A stretch of DNA of 64,000 nucleotides from Engraulis encrasicolus (lineage: Eukaryota > Chordata > Actinopteri > Clupeiformes > Engraulidae). Made by a program: the position numbers and the translations under genes. Below, in pieces: positions 38,299 to 50,897 of this stretch. The stretch is from positions 21,786,002 to 21,850,001 of the forward strand of contig NC_085878.1 in NCBI RefSeq assembly GCF_034702125.1, read 5' to 3'. Every line of letters begins with the position of its first letter. The stretch's first letter is position 1. The notes beneath the pieces were generated by a model. It made no database searches and was not told the DNA's origin. It saw only the letters and a list, made by a program, of their open reading frames with translations.

Positions 38299-38355
38299 CT
38301 CCTCCTCCTCCTCCTCCTCCTCCCCCTCCTCCTCCTCCTCCTCCTCCTCCTCCTC
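38299..38355. repeat. (CTC)n trinucleotide array
   Basis: About 57 bp of CTC units with one CCC interruption, pyrimidine-only on the plus strand. Confidence 0.95.
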
Positions 38356-38519
38356 TCCCTCCTCTATGGACGGATGGACGGACTTCTTCATTTGGAGTGC
38401 GGAACACAAGCAGCACACTGCCTTTGTCCCCTTTGACATCCCACTGGGGCCACAATATGGCTGCTGAGGGATCAATGGGGGCCACACAATAGCCATTACT
38501 CACGGGCCCACGATGGCCT

Positions 38520-38664
38520 GAGGAGAGGAGAGGAGAGGAGAGGAGAGGAGAGGAGAGGAGAGGAGAGGAGAGGAGAGGAGAGGAAGGATGGAGAGTTGTG
38601 GAGTGGAGAGGAGAGGAGAAAAGTGAAAAGGAGAGAGAGGAGATCAAGAGGAGAGGAGAGGAGA
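38520..38664. repeat. (GGAGA)n pentanucleotide array
   Basis: Pure GAGGA units at 38520-38584, then a degenerate purine-rich extension. Confidence 0.95.
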
Positions 38665-39730
38665 TTGAACAGAGGCCATGTAGACAGCTTTTAGACTACA
38701 GCATGGTGTCTGAGCCACAGTGGATGTGAGGAGGATGAGAGGAGGAAGAAAAAACTGCAATGTGAAATGGGGGCTAAGAGAGAAATGCCTCAATGGAACA
38801 CGGTTGATCAAAAGAGAATGCTTGAAGGACCACTGTTCTTGGAGCATGAACTTCATGCTCAAACTATGTGTAATCATAGAGTAGAATAGTCTGTGACTCC
38901 CTCGCCACTGCACCCACAGTGAAGCTGCTTTGTTAGCCCTGCAGATTCTTTTATACATCCATCTGTCCTCAGATTAAATTTGAAAAAAAAAAGTGGGGAA
39001 GGCTTTCACTTCCATTCCTCCACACTCCTCAGACACACACACTTCTTGTGCGTAGGCTCGCAGTTTTTAACAACCGACAGATGGTTCTTTTGCGCCAAAA
39101 TATTATCATGCAGAGATTCCCCTCTCTCGCTCTCCCTTTGACAGGATGTGATTTTCCCTGCGCTGCCAAAGGGTGTGAGGGGCCCAGGGCCCGAGTCTTT
39201 TGTCTGGGTGATTAGACCATGAATGGGGAGAGAGGAGAGGGGGGCAAGAAAGCAAGCAGCCCTAGCTGCCTGCCACTGAGGAGGAGGACTTAAAGCAGTG
39301 CAGCAAGCAGTCAGGGATGGCCTAGGATCCAAAAAACGCATTTTTGGCAAAGACCTACCACACGGTATACTATATATAGTTATGATAACTATATATGTAA
39401 CTATAGTTATGATGGTTTCAGTCCACTGTATACAGTACAGTAGGCCTATATTAAGGATGCACCACTAGGCCACTCCCTTATCAATTGTGGGCTAGTCTGT
39501 AAAGGAAAAAATGAAACAACTCACAAACAATAGCATCAGCCACTGATGAGTGTTGTCCCACTGGGAAAATGCCCTGTAGGGCAGATTACCACTCCAGCCC
39601 TGAAAGCAGTCTGACTGCAGAGATGGAGAGTGGAGGACTGCACTGGCTGGGTGTTGTACGGGTGTTTATGATTTTGTGGATAGCAAAAGGCAGTATAAAG
39701 TAGCCTTTAAAGGAAAATGCACATTAATTA
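38665..39730. other. Intergenic; unique sequence
   Basis: 39000-39330 is a complex block (CTTCTTGTGCGTAGGCTCGC, TTTTGCGCCAAAATATTATC) that may be conserved. An imperfect palindrome TAACTATATATGTAACTATAG is near 39385. No gene. Confidence 0.35.
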
Positions 39731-39731
39731 A

Positions 39732-40111
39732 AGGTACACTGTGCAAGATTTGTAGTTGTTTATTTCCAAAATTCATGCTACCCATTCACTAATGTTACCT
39801 TTTTCATGAATACTTACCACCACCATCAAATTCTAAGTATTGATTATGACTGGAAAACTTGCAACTTTTCATAAATGAAAAGGGGGATCTTCTCCATGGT
39901 CTGCCATTTTTATTTTCCAGAAATAGACATTTTTAGCTGCAAAACTTAAGTAAACTTAAGCAAAACTTAAGTACTTGGGCCATACTAGAAAACAAAAGCT
40001 TATTACTTAGTAAACTTTCATGAAAATATCATATTTGGCAATAGGCACCCCCGTTTTAATGAGCAGCATAGTTACAGTACCTTTTTTGACCATTTCCTGC
40101 ACAGTGTACAT
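39732..40111. mobile_element. TTAA-type miniature element, copy 2
   Basis: Inverted ends AGGTACACTGTGCA and TGCACAGTGTACAT with TTAA on both sides (39728-39731, 40112-40115). It aligns throughout with the element at 35398-35851 but lacks the GGAGA expansion. An internal AACTTAAGTA motif is repeated three times near 39945-39975. Non-coding. Confidence 0.85.
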
Positions 40112-40408
40112 TTAAGTTTTTAAGTTTATTTATGAAGTCTGACGGCTGGAATACTGACTGTAAAGTCGGTCCATCTGTCCATTAGCTACTAGCTCTCAAA
40201 GGCTAGTATGTTAAAATGTATGTTGCATATACTGTATGTACACAGTATATGTAACGAATGACATGATAACTCACTTCAGCCTGAATGACATATAAAACAA
40301 TCATGCAAATTAAAATTTGGAGAAAAGTTTTGCACTTCTTCACCTCATGTGAATGTGCTCATGAGGGCTCCTGTGTTGCGTGCATACGTGCATACATGCA
40401 CACGCACG

Positions 40409-40413
40409 TGTGT

Positions 40414-40491
<78 letters not shown>

Positions 40492-40517
40492 CTTCCACTG
40501 TTGTAGCTCCCCAGATG

Positions 40518-40603
<86 letters not shown>
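40409..40603. repeat. (GT)n and (GA)n arrays
   Basis: GT at 40409-40491 and GA at 40519-40603. Confidence 0.98.
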
Positions 40604-40604
<1 letters not shown>

Positions 40605-41180
40605 CACTAAGAGCTAACAGCAGTCATGGGTGGCCTGGCCATTCCCCTGCAGCGCCCCACACGCCACCATCTGCCAAGTCCAACTCTGTGGAGCGCCAGC
40701 CAAGACCCAGCAGCTTACAAGGCACAGAGTGGATAAGTCAGCACTCTCACAACGTCTAACAACACCCCCAAAACACAGCCAGCCTTGGGCTAGACCAAAA
40801 AAATAAACAAGACCAAAATAGCCTGTTTGTCACGGTCTGAAATAAAAAAAATATAAATCTAAAATCTGTGATCTGTGACTTGACTGTTTTCAGCTCAGAC
40901 ACTTATAGGCTACTAATTTAAAATGCCTTGAACTGAATGTAATTCAATCTCATTTAATTGGGTTCCTCATATACACCATGTATAGGCCTATTTTATGGCC
41001 AGATTGCTATTGTTAAAAAATACTTTTTTAATGTAAGTCTTTGCACATGACAGCATACACATTGAAATAGGGAACAACAGTAGATACGTTACGTAGGCCT
41101 ATGAATCATACAGTGGAGTACTGTCTTGTATGGCTGCACGCTGCATTTCACATGTGTAGGTGCAGCTACAACTCAAGAGT

Positions 41181-43080
<1,900 letters not shown>

Positions 43081-43084
43081 ACCA

Positions 43085-43330
43085 GGCCATACACCCCTAG
43101 ACTCGTAGCTTCTAGAACCCCATGCCTTACACATTAGAGCCCCAGGTCTTAGAAACCCAAGCCTTACACCCATAGAGAGTAAATAATACGTATGTAATGT
43201 TTACACTATTACAATTCTAAACCCACAACACCAGGATCCCATGCCTACATACACCATTAGAATACCAAATGGTTGAGCATCCGAATCTCAAGCCTTGCAC
43301 CATTAGAACCCCAAGCCTTACACCACTGGG
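43085..43330. repeat. Degenerate short tandem repeat, unit about 24 bp
   Basis: Diverged units of the type TTAGAACCCCAAGCCTTACA recur at about 43113, 43137, 43150, 43250 and 43300, with unit-length irregularities. Confidence 0.55.
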
Positions 43331-43334
43331 TTTC

Positions 43335-44510
43335 CAAGGGGATGGAGGGAATATTCCAGTTTAGAACATAATGCCTATTAAGTGCCATTATCTTTGCTGG
43401 ATGGACTGTTGAAGCAATGAGAAGGCATATTCATGCAAAAATAGAAAATGTTATTTTGTACAAATAAACACAATTGGGATATGATGTTTGCCCTGTATGT
43501 ATGCAGCTTCATGGTCCCACAAAGCAATGCAGAACAATGCAGAAGAGAAATCAAAGGAATGGCAGTTATCATGGCGCATGCCAGTGTTGACTCAAAACAA
43601 AGTGAGGGCAGGAACAAATTGCTGAAACGCGTTTGGGATAACTCACTTTGATCAAACTGATAAGGAGAAGACGCGTGCCATTTCTCCATGTTGGACATGG
43701 AAGAACAGACAGAAACTTGTTTTTCTTTTTTAAGAATGACAAAATATTACGGAAATGTCCTTTCCTTTTTAAAAAAAATATAAATTCACACACTGTAAGG
43801 TATTAGAGTTCATATAATAAAGAAAAAGTAGTTTGTGTTAGTTGACAATTAGTTAGTAGTCAAACAGCAATAAATCTAAACACCTAAACTCAATTTCTTC
43901 CAACTACACTATGACAGTCACAAAACCTTCTTTTGGCTACTTCCACATCACATGAGATCTGCCTTTTTTTTTAAATAACAATAGAAGCTAGATTGACTTT
44001 TCAAACGTGCAAGAAAAATATCAGACAAACAGACTATGGGTTGGTTGGTCAAGGGCATGTCATCCACTCTGGGTTCCATGTCATTTGTCCGACAGTCCAT
44101 TAAAAAAACGACCCCACATGTAAAAACTATGACCAAACCAAACAATTCCTAACCCTAACCGTCATGAAAAGCATTTTCTGTCAGTATACAATCGTTTTAG
44201 CATTATAATTTTGGTCGGGGGGTTGTTGTGCGCAGTGAGTACTGTGCACTGTGGAGTGCTGTGTCACAATAACTATGAGGTGGGCTTTCACTTCACTACA
44301 GCTTCGACAGCAGTGTGGGGCCAGACTACACATTTCATATTATTTTATGTTTGAAATAGAGCTAATCATCGTAATGGAACATGGGCCATCTTTTTGTGTT
44401 TAGTCCAAATACCAAAATCAATAATAAAAAAATAAAAATAAAAATAAAAGTTAGCTTTGCAACTGGGATAAAACACCCAAGACTGAATGTCTACAGGCCC
44501 TTATCTTTTT
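43335..44510. other. Intergenic, AT-rich; fragment of the 2.2-kb repeat
   Basis: 44220-44300 carries GCTGTGTCACAATAACTATG and GGGCTTTCACTTCAC, related to the repeats at 2205 and 2634. Short A/T runs occur elsewhere. No gene. Confidence 0.4.
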
Positions 44511-44517
44511 AGATTTA

Positions 44518-44650
<133 letters not shown>

Positions 44651-45429
44651 AGTTTTTGGATAAGGCCCATTGTACAGAGTCATGCACAAAGGCTAGGGAG
44701 AGGGGCTGCTGGTGGGATGGGTAAATGCTACTTTCAGTCTTCATCTTTCAGGCTGTGTCCTTTATTTCCCTGTTTGACTTGAATGGCTGTGTTAACAATT
44801 GTTTGACCACCACCGCTGACTAACACGTCACTCAGGATCATCATGATGAAATGCCTACCATGCCTTCTTTCTTCATTAATATAATCAACTCAAGAGGTCA
44901 TAAGTCAATTAAATAACGTGGCTACGGAGAGAGGGAACGTCACAGCACCGCTCGATGAGGTGCTTTGTTTTTTCTATTATTGCATTATCTGAAGCTGGTC
45001 AAGCTTTACTTTCCAATGGCTCATTTGATTCGGCAAGGCATGCGTTTAAGTTTTCAGCTGCATTCATACCTTGCTTCAAGTCCTTGAATGTCCTTCTACT
45101 GAAGCATAATGCCTCCACATACAGTATGCAATGCAAATGAAATGTGTGTTATAAATGCAGTACTCAAAACCCATTTCTTTCCCAAGAGCCTCCACAGCCT
45201 ATTGTCATTAATGACACAGTGTGAACAGTATGGACTTCCCTATGTTTTATATACTCCAGCCACACAAGTCAACCATGGTTATTGCTATCCTGCTCCATCA
45301 AATACTGTAGTTTGGAACTCTTGGTAGTGCGGATCTCTTACTGCATCGTATGATGCTTTGTTTGCTTGATTCCTTAACAAACAGCCAGCAGTGCTCAATT
45401 AGCTCTGAATAAACTACCTCTTTTTTTGT

Positions 45430-46400
45430 CCAACACATTCCAATTAGTATGCCAGTGTCGGACTCTTTACTCCTCTACTCTAATCAGTTACCAATTATGG
45501 CTCAAATTAATTAATGAACAGCGACCATTAATTAGGTGGAGATTGCAGGCAAAAAAACATTACTACTTTATTTAACACATCCCAATTACTGATTCTGATT
45601 CTCCTGTAAATTGCTACTGATCCAAAGAAAGATCTAGAGGAATGGGTGGTGGATGGGAGTGAGGCGAGGAAGGGTAGTATAGAAGGAGGGAGGGAGGGAG
45701 GGAGAGAGAGAGAGAGAAGGGGGAGATTAAACTAGTCTGAATGAGGTCCACGCTCGCTCCATTCATTTATTATTCTGCACAAATCAGCGCTTTGTGTGAC
45801 CTGCTGTAAAGTGGTGTCAATCATCGAGCTTGTTTTTGTACAACAGGAGAATTTATTATGAATTTAGTCTTTCACGGCGCGGGTACACCCACAATCCCCT
45901 CACCCTTTCCTATTATTTCTATGGCAAGAATAGGCAATAAAGACTGAAGTTAGCCATCAGTGGAGCACTCGCACTCCGCAGCCACATCAAAGTAGCCGAG
46001 ATGTCCAATCAGATGTGTCTTAAAGGCATTACATGATGAATATGGTGTGGCTTGCTGCACAATGACGCCTTTGTGGAGTTTGCGGGGACCATTCACGTTC
46101 GCTCCGCGGACAGCCCCAATGGAGGTAAATGGCCCAGGGCCCAACGCTGCTCCCAGATTTGTCTGGCACAATAGGCCATGCAAATGACTGTACCCCAGTG
46201 AACTAAAGCAAGAGCGCCGGGGGCCCCCCAGTTTAAAACCTGCTGAACAAGGAGGTGAAGTGTCATCTTAGGGGGAGCGGAGTGCGGACACGCAGGGGAT
46301 CGTTTTTAATCAAATGTTTGGATAATACGCATGCTCTTCATAATTGGATGATATTAAATGGCCAATTATGCACGTTCAGCTGCCGGTGAAATTTTTAACA
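45430..46400. promoter_or_regulatory. Candidate conserved enhancer block downstream of ascl1b
   Basis: Nearly 1 kb of complex, repeat-poor sequence starting about 0.9 kb beyond the ascl1b polyadenylation site. Homeodomain-type sites are dense (AATTAATTAATGAACAGC, CATTAATTAGGTGG). A perfect POU octamer ATGCAAAT is at 46178-46185, and an E-box CAGCTG at 46377-46382 stands next to a POU-like AATTATGCAC. CpGs are retained (TTCACGTTCGCTCCGCGG, TTTCACGGCGCGG). A short GGGA run is at 45687-45705. There is no coding frame. The bHLH plus POU combination fits a neural-progenitor enhancer; this is inferred from motifs only. Confidence 0.4.
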
Positions 46401-47239
46401 ATGTTTACTTTCAGCCTCCTGCTGTGGTGGAATTATTGAACTTGTTGAAAAGGCGAGCATGCAACAATACCTCCATACAGACTGGTGATATCTGAAATGA
46501 GAAATAGACTACATCAAATATTTCAAACCAAGTCTTTGAAAAGGCCAATAAAAAAATCTGACAATAAAGTAAGTAAAATGTCTTTAAATTAATTAAGTTT
46601 TCCACTGTGACATCAATTTTCCATCAAGAAGTCAGTCACTATGATTTAAAAACATCATGTATAATTTAGATTCTACAGTCAGTCTCTATACCTTTCTCCC
46701 TGACTCAGCTGTATTATTGAAGTGTATACACTATTTATTGCAGATTTACACACTTGTTGCATTCCCTTTGCCCTGTGTCTAACTACACTTTTCTTTGTAG
46801 TCATTGACAGTCACCAGAGTGTGCATGAAAAGCAAATGTTCTTTTATTTCCAAATAGGCTAACTCATGAGTTTAATTACGATATTTTAGCAAATATTAAA
46901 CTCATATGGGTGCCTCCTGGTCGATACACCTGCATGGGGAAGTTACAGTAAGTGTCATTTCAAAACTTAGAGTCATTTTTAACTCTGCGTGTTTGTCACA
47001 CTCCCGTTACATTTACACTGCAAACCTGACTGTGTAAGTGGTGCTATTACATCAAGTAGCTGTGTCTGATGATGTCAAACCTGACCTGGCCATAAGTTGC
47101 TGAGCAGTCCTTCAGTTCATAACATCATTGGTATGATGCTGCTTTGTACACACTGCCCTGAGAGAGATACAGGCCATCTTTCAGGTAGGGTATTTCTCCT
47201 CTCCCTCTGTATAAGGTAAAATGACAAGGCCTTTTCATG

Positions 47240-47740
47240 ACTTTTAATAAATAAAATATTCTTTATTGTATGTAAAATAACATTTCTCTATATAAACATT
47301 GCATATACACATAATGTAAAAAAGTGGAGGTATTTACAATCACAGGAAGACATGGACAGCTGGGGGTTGGGAATTTAAAAAAAGTTCAGTTAGAAAACAT
47401 CCACATCGAACTCAAGAGGTAAGGCTCAGTGGCAAAAAAATCATCCAAGAGAGGAAAGCAGAAGTTTCGACCAGCTTTAACTTCCAGTTCAGTTTTCGTG
47501 TTTGATGGCCTGGTATCAGCCAGATCACCTTTACCTTGTGAGGTCATTGTACAATGGGGCTTGAAACATCAGTTCCTGTTTTTCCATGTGAAAGAACATC
47601 AACAACGCTGAGCTCTAATGATGCGCGTCCTGGCAGTTGAACTTTTTGGCGTAAGGACTGTTTCTTCTCTCCCCTGGGACGGATGTATCTTGTGGTAAAG
47701 GTGACTAAACGTAGGGAATCTTCTTTGGGTCTTCTTTCAT
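47240..47740 (-). other. ascl1b: ascl1b 3' untranslated exon
   Basis: Downstream exon of the achaete-scute gene. An acceptor TCCATTTTACAG ends at 47741, and the exon runs to a polyadenylation signal AATAAA (minus strand, 47267-47262). The intron (47741-47853, 113 bp) begins with GTAAGT directly after the stop codon. Vertebrate ASCL1 genes likewise have an intron in the 3' UTR. Confidence 0.65.
47262..47267 (-). terminator. Polyadenylation signal of ascl1b
   Basis: AATAAA on the minus strand about 590 bases after the stop codon, followed by a T-rich stretch. A second overlapping AATAAA-like AT-rich segment lies just downstream. Confidence 0.6.
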
Positions 47741-47853
47741 CTGTAAAATGGAACAGGACATTAGTTCTTGTCACGATATAAACCAATAGGTATAGCATGC
47801 AGTCACGCCGTTGAATTACAGCTTTATAAGATATCTATAATGTTTAGACTTAC

Positions 47854-48468
47854 CTAGTATCTATCAAACCAAGTTGTAAAATCAAGCAGTTCCTGCTCTT
47901 CGGAGCTAAGGTGTTCATTTGTTCCGTCATCGGAGGAGTACGTTGAATGGGGAGACTCTGGATCCGCAGAATAGGCATTGGACAAGGGAGGCGACTGCAA
48001 CCCACACTGGAAAGCTGCGGAGACGGCATCGTGCTCATCCAACAGCTGCTGTAGCGCACGGATGTATTCCACTGCAGATCGTAAGGTCTCCACTTTGCTC
48101 ATCTTCTTGTTCGCTGCTCCGTTGGGGACATGCTGTCTTAAAGTCTGGAAGCCCATGTTGACCTGCTTGACCCGGTTTCGCTCGCGCTCGTTGCGCCTGG
48201 CCACTGCAACCGGTGGCTGCTGAGGAATAGCGTAACCGAAACCGTTGAAGGCGAGCCTTCGCTTGCAGCGCAGGAGCTCGGGGCTGTCGGAGCGCTGTCT
48301 TTTCAGCACTACGGATGTACACTCTTTCGACTCGTGGACACTTGTGCTCAAGCTTTTTGCAGTACTTGCCAAAGTAGCGAAGGCATACTTGTCCGATAGA
48401 GCCAGTCTGTAAGTGGCCGCTTGGTGCTTGGTGGTGGTGGTGGTGGTGGTGATGATAGCACTCTCCAT
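47854..48468 (-). CDS. ascl1b: Achaete-scute homolog 1 (bHLH proneural factor)
   Basis: Neural-specifying bHLH transcription factor that dimerises with E proteins and binds CAGCTG-type E-boxes. The coding region is a single exon of 204 codons. bHLH residues are about 91-143: the basic region [14 protein letters not shown], helix 1 [10 protein letters not shown], the loop [12 protein letters not shown] and helix 2 [37 protein letters not shown] precedes it and the family tail [17 protein letters not shown] follows. [15 protein letters not shown] and the WFDRY ending fit zebrafish ascl1b better than ascl1a. The start is the second ATG of the frame (CCATGG); an upstream in-frame ATG at 48483 has a poor context. 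Residues 7-13 are a run of seven Thr encoded by a trinucleotide repeat. The stop TAG is followed at once by a splice donor. Confidence 0.9.
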   Translation of the reverse strand: MESAIITTTTTTTKHQAATYRLALSDKYAFATLASTAKSLSTSVHESKECTSVVLKRQRSDSPELLRCKRRLAFNGFGYAIPQQPPVAVARRNERERNRVKQVNMGFQTLRQHVPNGAANKKMSKVETLRSAVEYIRALQQLLDEHDAVSAAFQCGLQSPPLSNAYSADPESPHSTYSSDDGTNEHLSSEEQELLDFTTWFDRY

Positions 48469-48639
48469 GGCAGGTAAAAACATAAAAAATCAGCTGGGCG
48501 CAAAGAAGGCGAAGTGTGTTGGTTCATCAATTTCCAGTCCAAGTCAGATGAATAGTCTGGTAGGCGTACTAGCAAGTCCGTTGAGCTCGTGTCTCTCGCG
48601 TGTCTGCAGGAATGTCTTTTCTAGACTGGCAAGTACCTG

Positions 48640-48850
48640 ATCTCCGTCAAAATTTAAACGGGATGTCGCGCGCAGTCCCTTTTTTCAACACGCGCCTGAC
48701 ACCCCACCCCTATTGGTGTTGCACGCTCCCCAAGGGGGGAGATCCCGCCCTGCTGTGTGATTCAACGGCACACCAGCCTCGCGAGCCAGGCGCGTGGCTC
48801 TGGGATCTCAATAAACAATTCGGCTCTTTCACCCACACCGGGCACGAGCT
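48640..48850 (-). promoter_or_regulatory. ascl1b proximal promoter
   Basis: Read on the minus strand: a CACGAG-type site (48843-48848), SOX-like ACAATT near 48816, a CCAAT box (ATTGG on plus at 48712-48716), a CACGCG class C site (48689-48694) and a TTTAAA box (48653-48658). Spacing of about 60 bp from CCAAT to TTTAAA would put initiation near 48620 and give a 5' UTR of about 150 bases. HES1 is known to repress ASCL1 through class C/N-box sites. Function here is inferred. Confidence 0.45.
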
Positions 48851-48899
48851 GTGCTCATTTACATTCTGAGGTTCCCTCTTCCAAAAACCACTGGCTGCT

Positions 48900-50815
48900 T
48901 TAACTAGGCATACAGCGCGGCACACAATGTCACAGTGGAGTCAGAGCCTACATCGGTCTGAAAGACTAGACGAGACGTTATTGCCACCAAAGGACCAAAC
49001 TTTATTGTTAATATGACACACTGCTATGATCACATAGGCTATACAATTTAGGGGTGTTGCGCATCAGTAACAAAGTAGCCCAAAAAACAGGCTATTGTGG
49101 GGAAAAAGAGGATGGTGTTGTCAAGTCTGAACATCAGCAAAATTAATATTCACGATGTTCCTACAGAACCCTGTACATGTACGCCACTTTTCCACATCTC
49201 TTTTTCTTATTCCCAATGTTAATAGATTTGTAAAGAAGATCAACACAAACTCTAAAGCTCAACTTCAGCAACATGTTCCTGTGCAAAGCACAGACTAATC
49301 AGTTCACAACTTTCTTCAATTAGGTTATGAAAAGGTAAGCAGTCAACCAAACTTCACCATAGACTAAACATAGGCTTTTCACCAAACTTCATCTTTATCA
49401 ATGTCAATTTTGCGCAGTCAGGAGTGTACAGCGCCCTCCAGGGGTAGCATGGACAACACTGCACACAATAATCAATCACAAGGTTGCATGGAGAAGACCT
49501 TTATTTTATTTTATTTGACCAATATTTAACTTGCCATGCAAACTACTAGGTCATACTATTTACAACATATTACAGGTGTGTCACAGAGTTTACACCAGTC
49601 ACCATGTATGTGATAGAGAGTTACATTTAGCCTTAAACTTGGAATTCAGATTTTTTTTTAATCTGCCCAAATGGAGCATGGCTAGAATGGTATGTGATAT
49701 AGAATGTGTAAAGTTTGAACTTCCATCATGAAGATTCAGAGTTGAACAGCCCTGCAAAGACATGGATAACATTTAGGGTGGTGGACATTGGTAGAGTCTG
49801 CTAATCCATTTCTTCATGCAGCCTAAGGGCTTATTTGATCAATGTGTAAAATCTACGCAACATTTTATCTACACAAGATCTAAATCCTCTATAAAACCTG
49901 TGACACTCTTTTAGGTGTTCAGCCTAGCACTGTAGATGAGGACTATGTAATACACGTATCGCAAAAAAAGTTGCGCATGAATCGCAGGAAGCTTTTAATT
50001 TTTAATCTTTAACAACAAATTTGGTGAAAAGGTTAAAAAATGTACTAAAAATATTGACATTTTAAGTTGATGCTGTATGCCATGTTTTTTCCTGATAAAA
50101 AATAATGTTGGAAATAAAACATTGCTCTCAGTTGTTTTATACATGATAAAGTGTAGAATGGCAAGTAGAGGGGAAAATATATGTATATATTAAATATCGC
50201 AGGTAATATCGATATTGCGGTACACAGTCATGTTATCGTGATTTGCATATTTTTCTAATATCATGCAGCCCTAATGTAAAGTTCTGTAGTGTACCTGTAG
50301 GATATATCAGCTCAGTCCGGCGAGTATGTCCATACTTGCAGGTCACTTTCTTCTCTTGAACACTTTGGATTACATGCATAATAGCTACATTAGACACCAC
50401 AGTCACACCACACGTTCTGTCAAACTGCTCCTGCCAAAAATGATCCTACAGCCATTGCCTGTTCATGCATTATCTTCCTTTGAATTTTGTATCTCTGAAT
50501 TGCACACAGGAGCACCTACATGTGTTTAATACATTACGTTTAGGAAAACCAAAACGTACTTGCACATTTACAGTCAGAAAATGGAGTGAATTGCATAATT
50601 GTCTGATTTATCAAAAGTATTCAAATGAGTGATTTCCTGTTGGGTTTTTCATGCCAAAACGAACTAAACAAAAAAGAAAAAAAAGAAAAAAACAGAAAAG
50701 AAACCTAGACCAATTACAAGAGAGTTCACAGATAAAGATAACCTGACACATACAAGGACTTTGTGAGAAGAAGTGATGTTTACATTGTTGTGCTGTAATT
50801 GGATTGTTATGTTTA
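48900..50815. other. Spacer between ascl1b and the Roco gene
   Basis: AT-rich, no gene seen. It may hold upstream regulatory DNA of ascl1b. No recognisable transposon. Confidence 0.4.
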
Positions 50816-50834
50816 CTGGCATCATTTTAATTTG

Positions 50835-50840
50835 TTTATT
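50835..50840 (-). terminator. Polyadenylation signal of the Roco gene
   Basis: AATAAA on the minus strand, about 60 bases after the stop codon at 50898-50900. It supports 50898 as the true end of the gene. Confidence 0.6.
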
Positions 50841-50897
50841 GTACATGGTGAGCCTGCGATCTGATATCCTGGCTGACTTGCACGTATGGTTTTCACA

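Noticed and set aside
48469..48483. Upstream in-frame ATG of ascl1b adding MFLPA
   Set aside because: Poor initiation context (TTTTTTATGT) and absent from related proteins; the next ATG has CCATGG.
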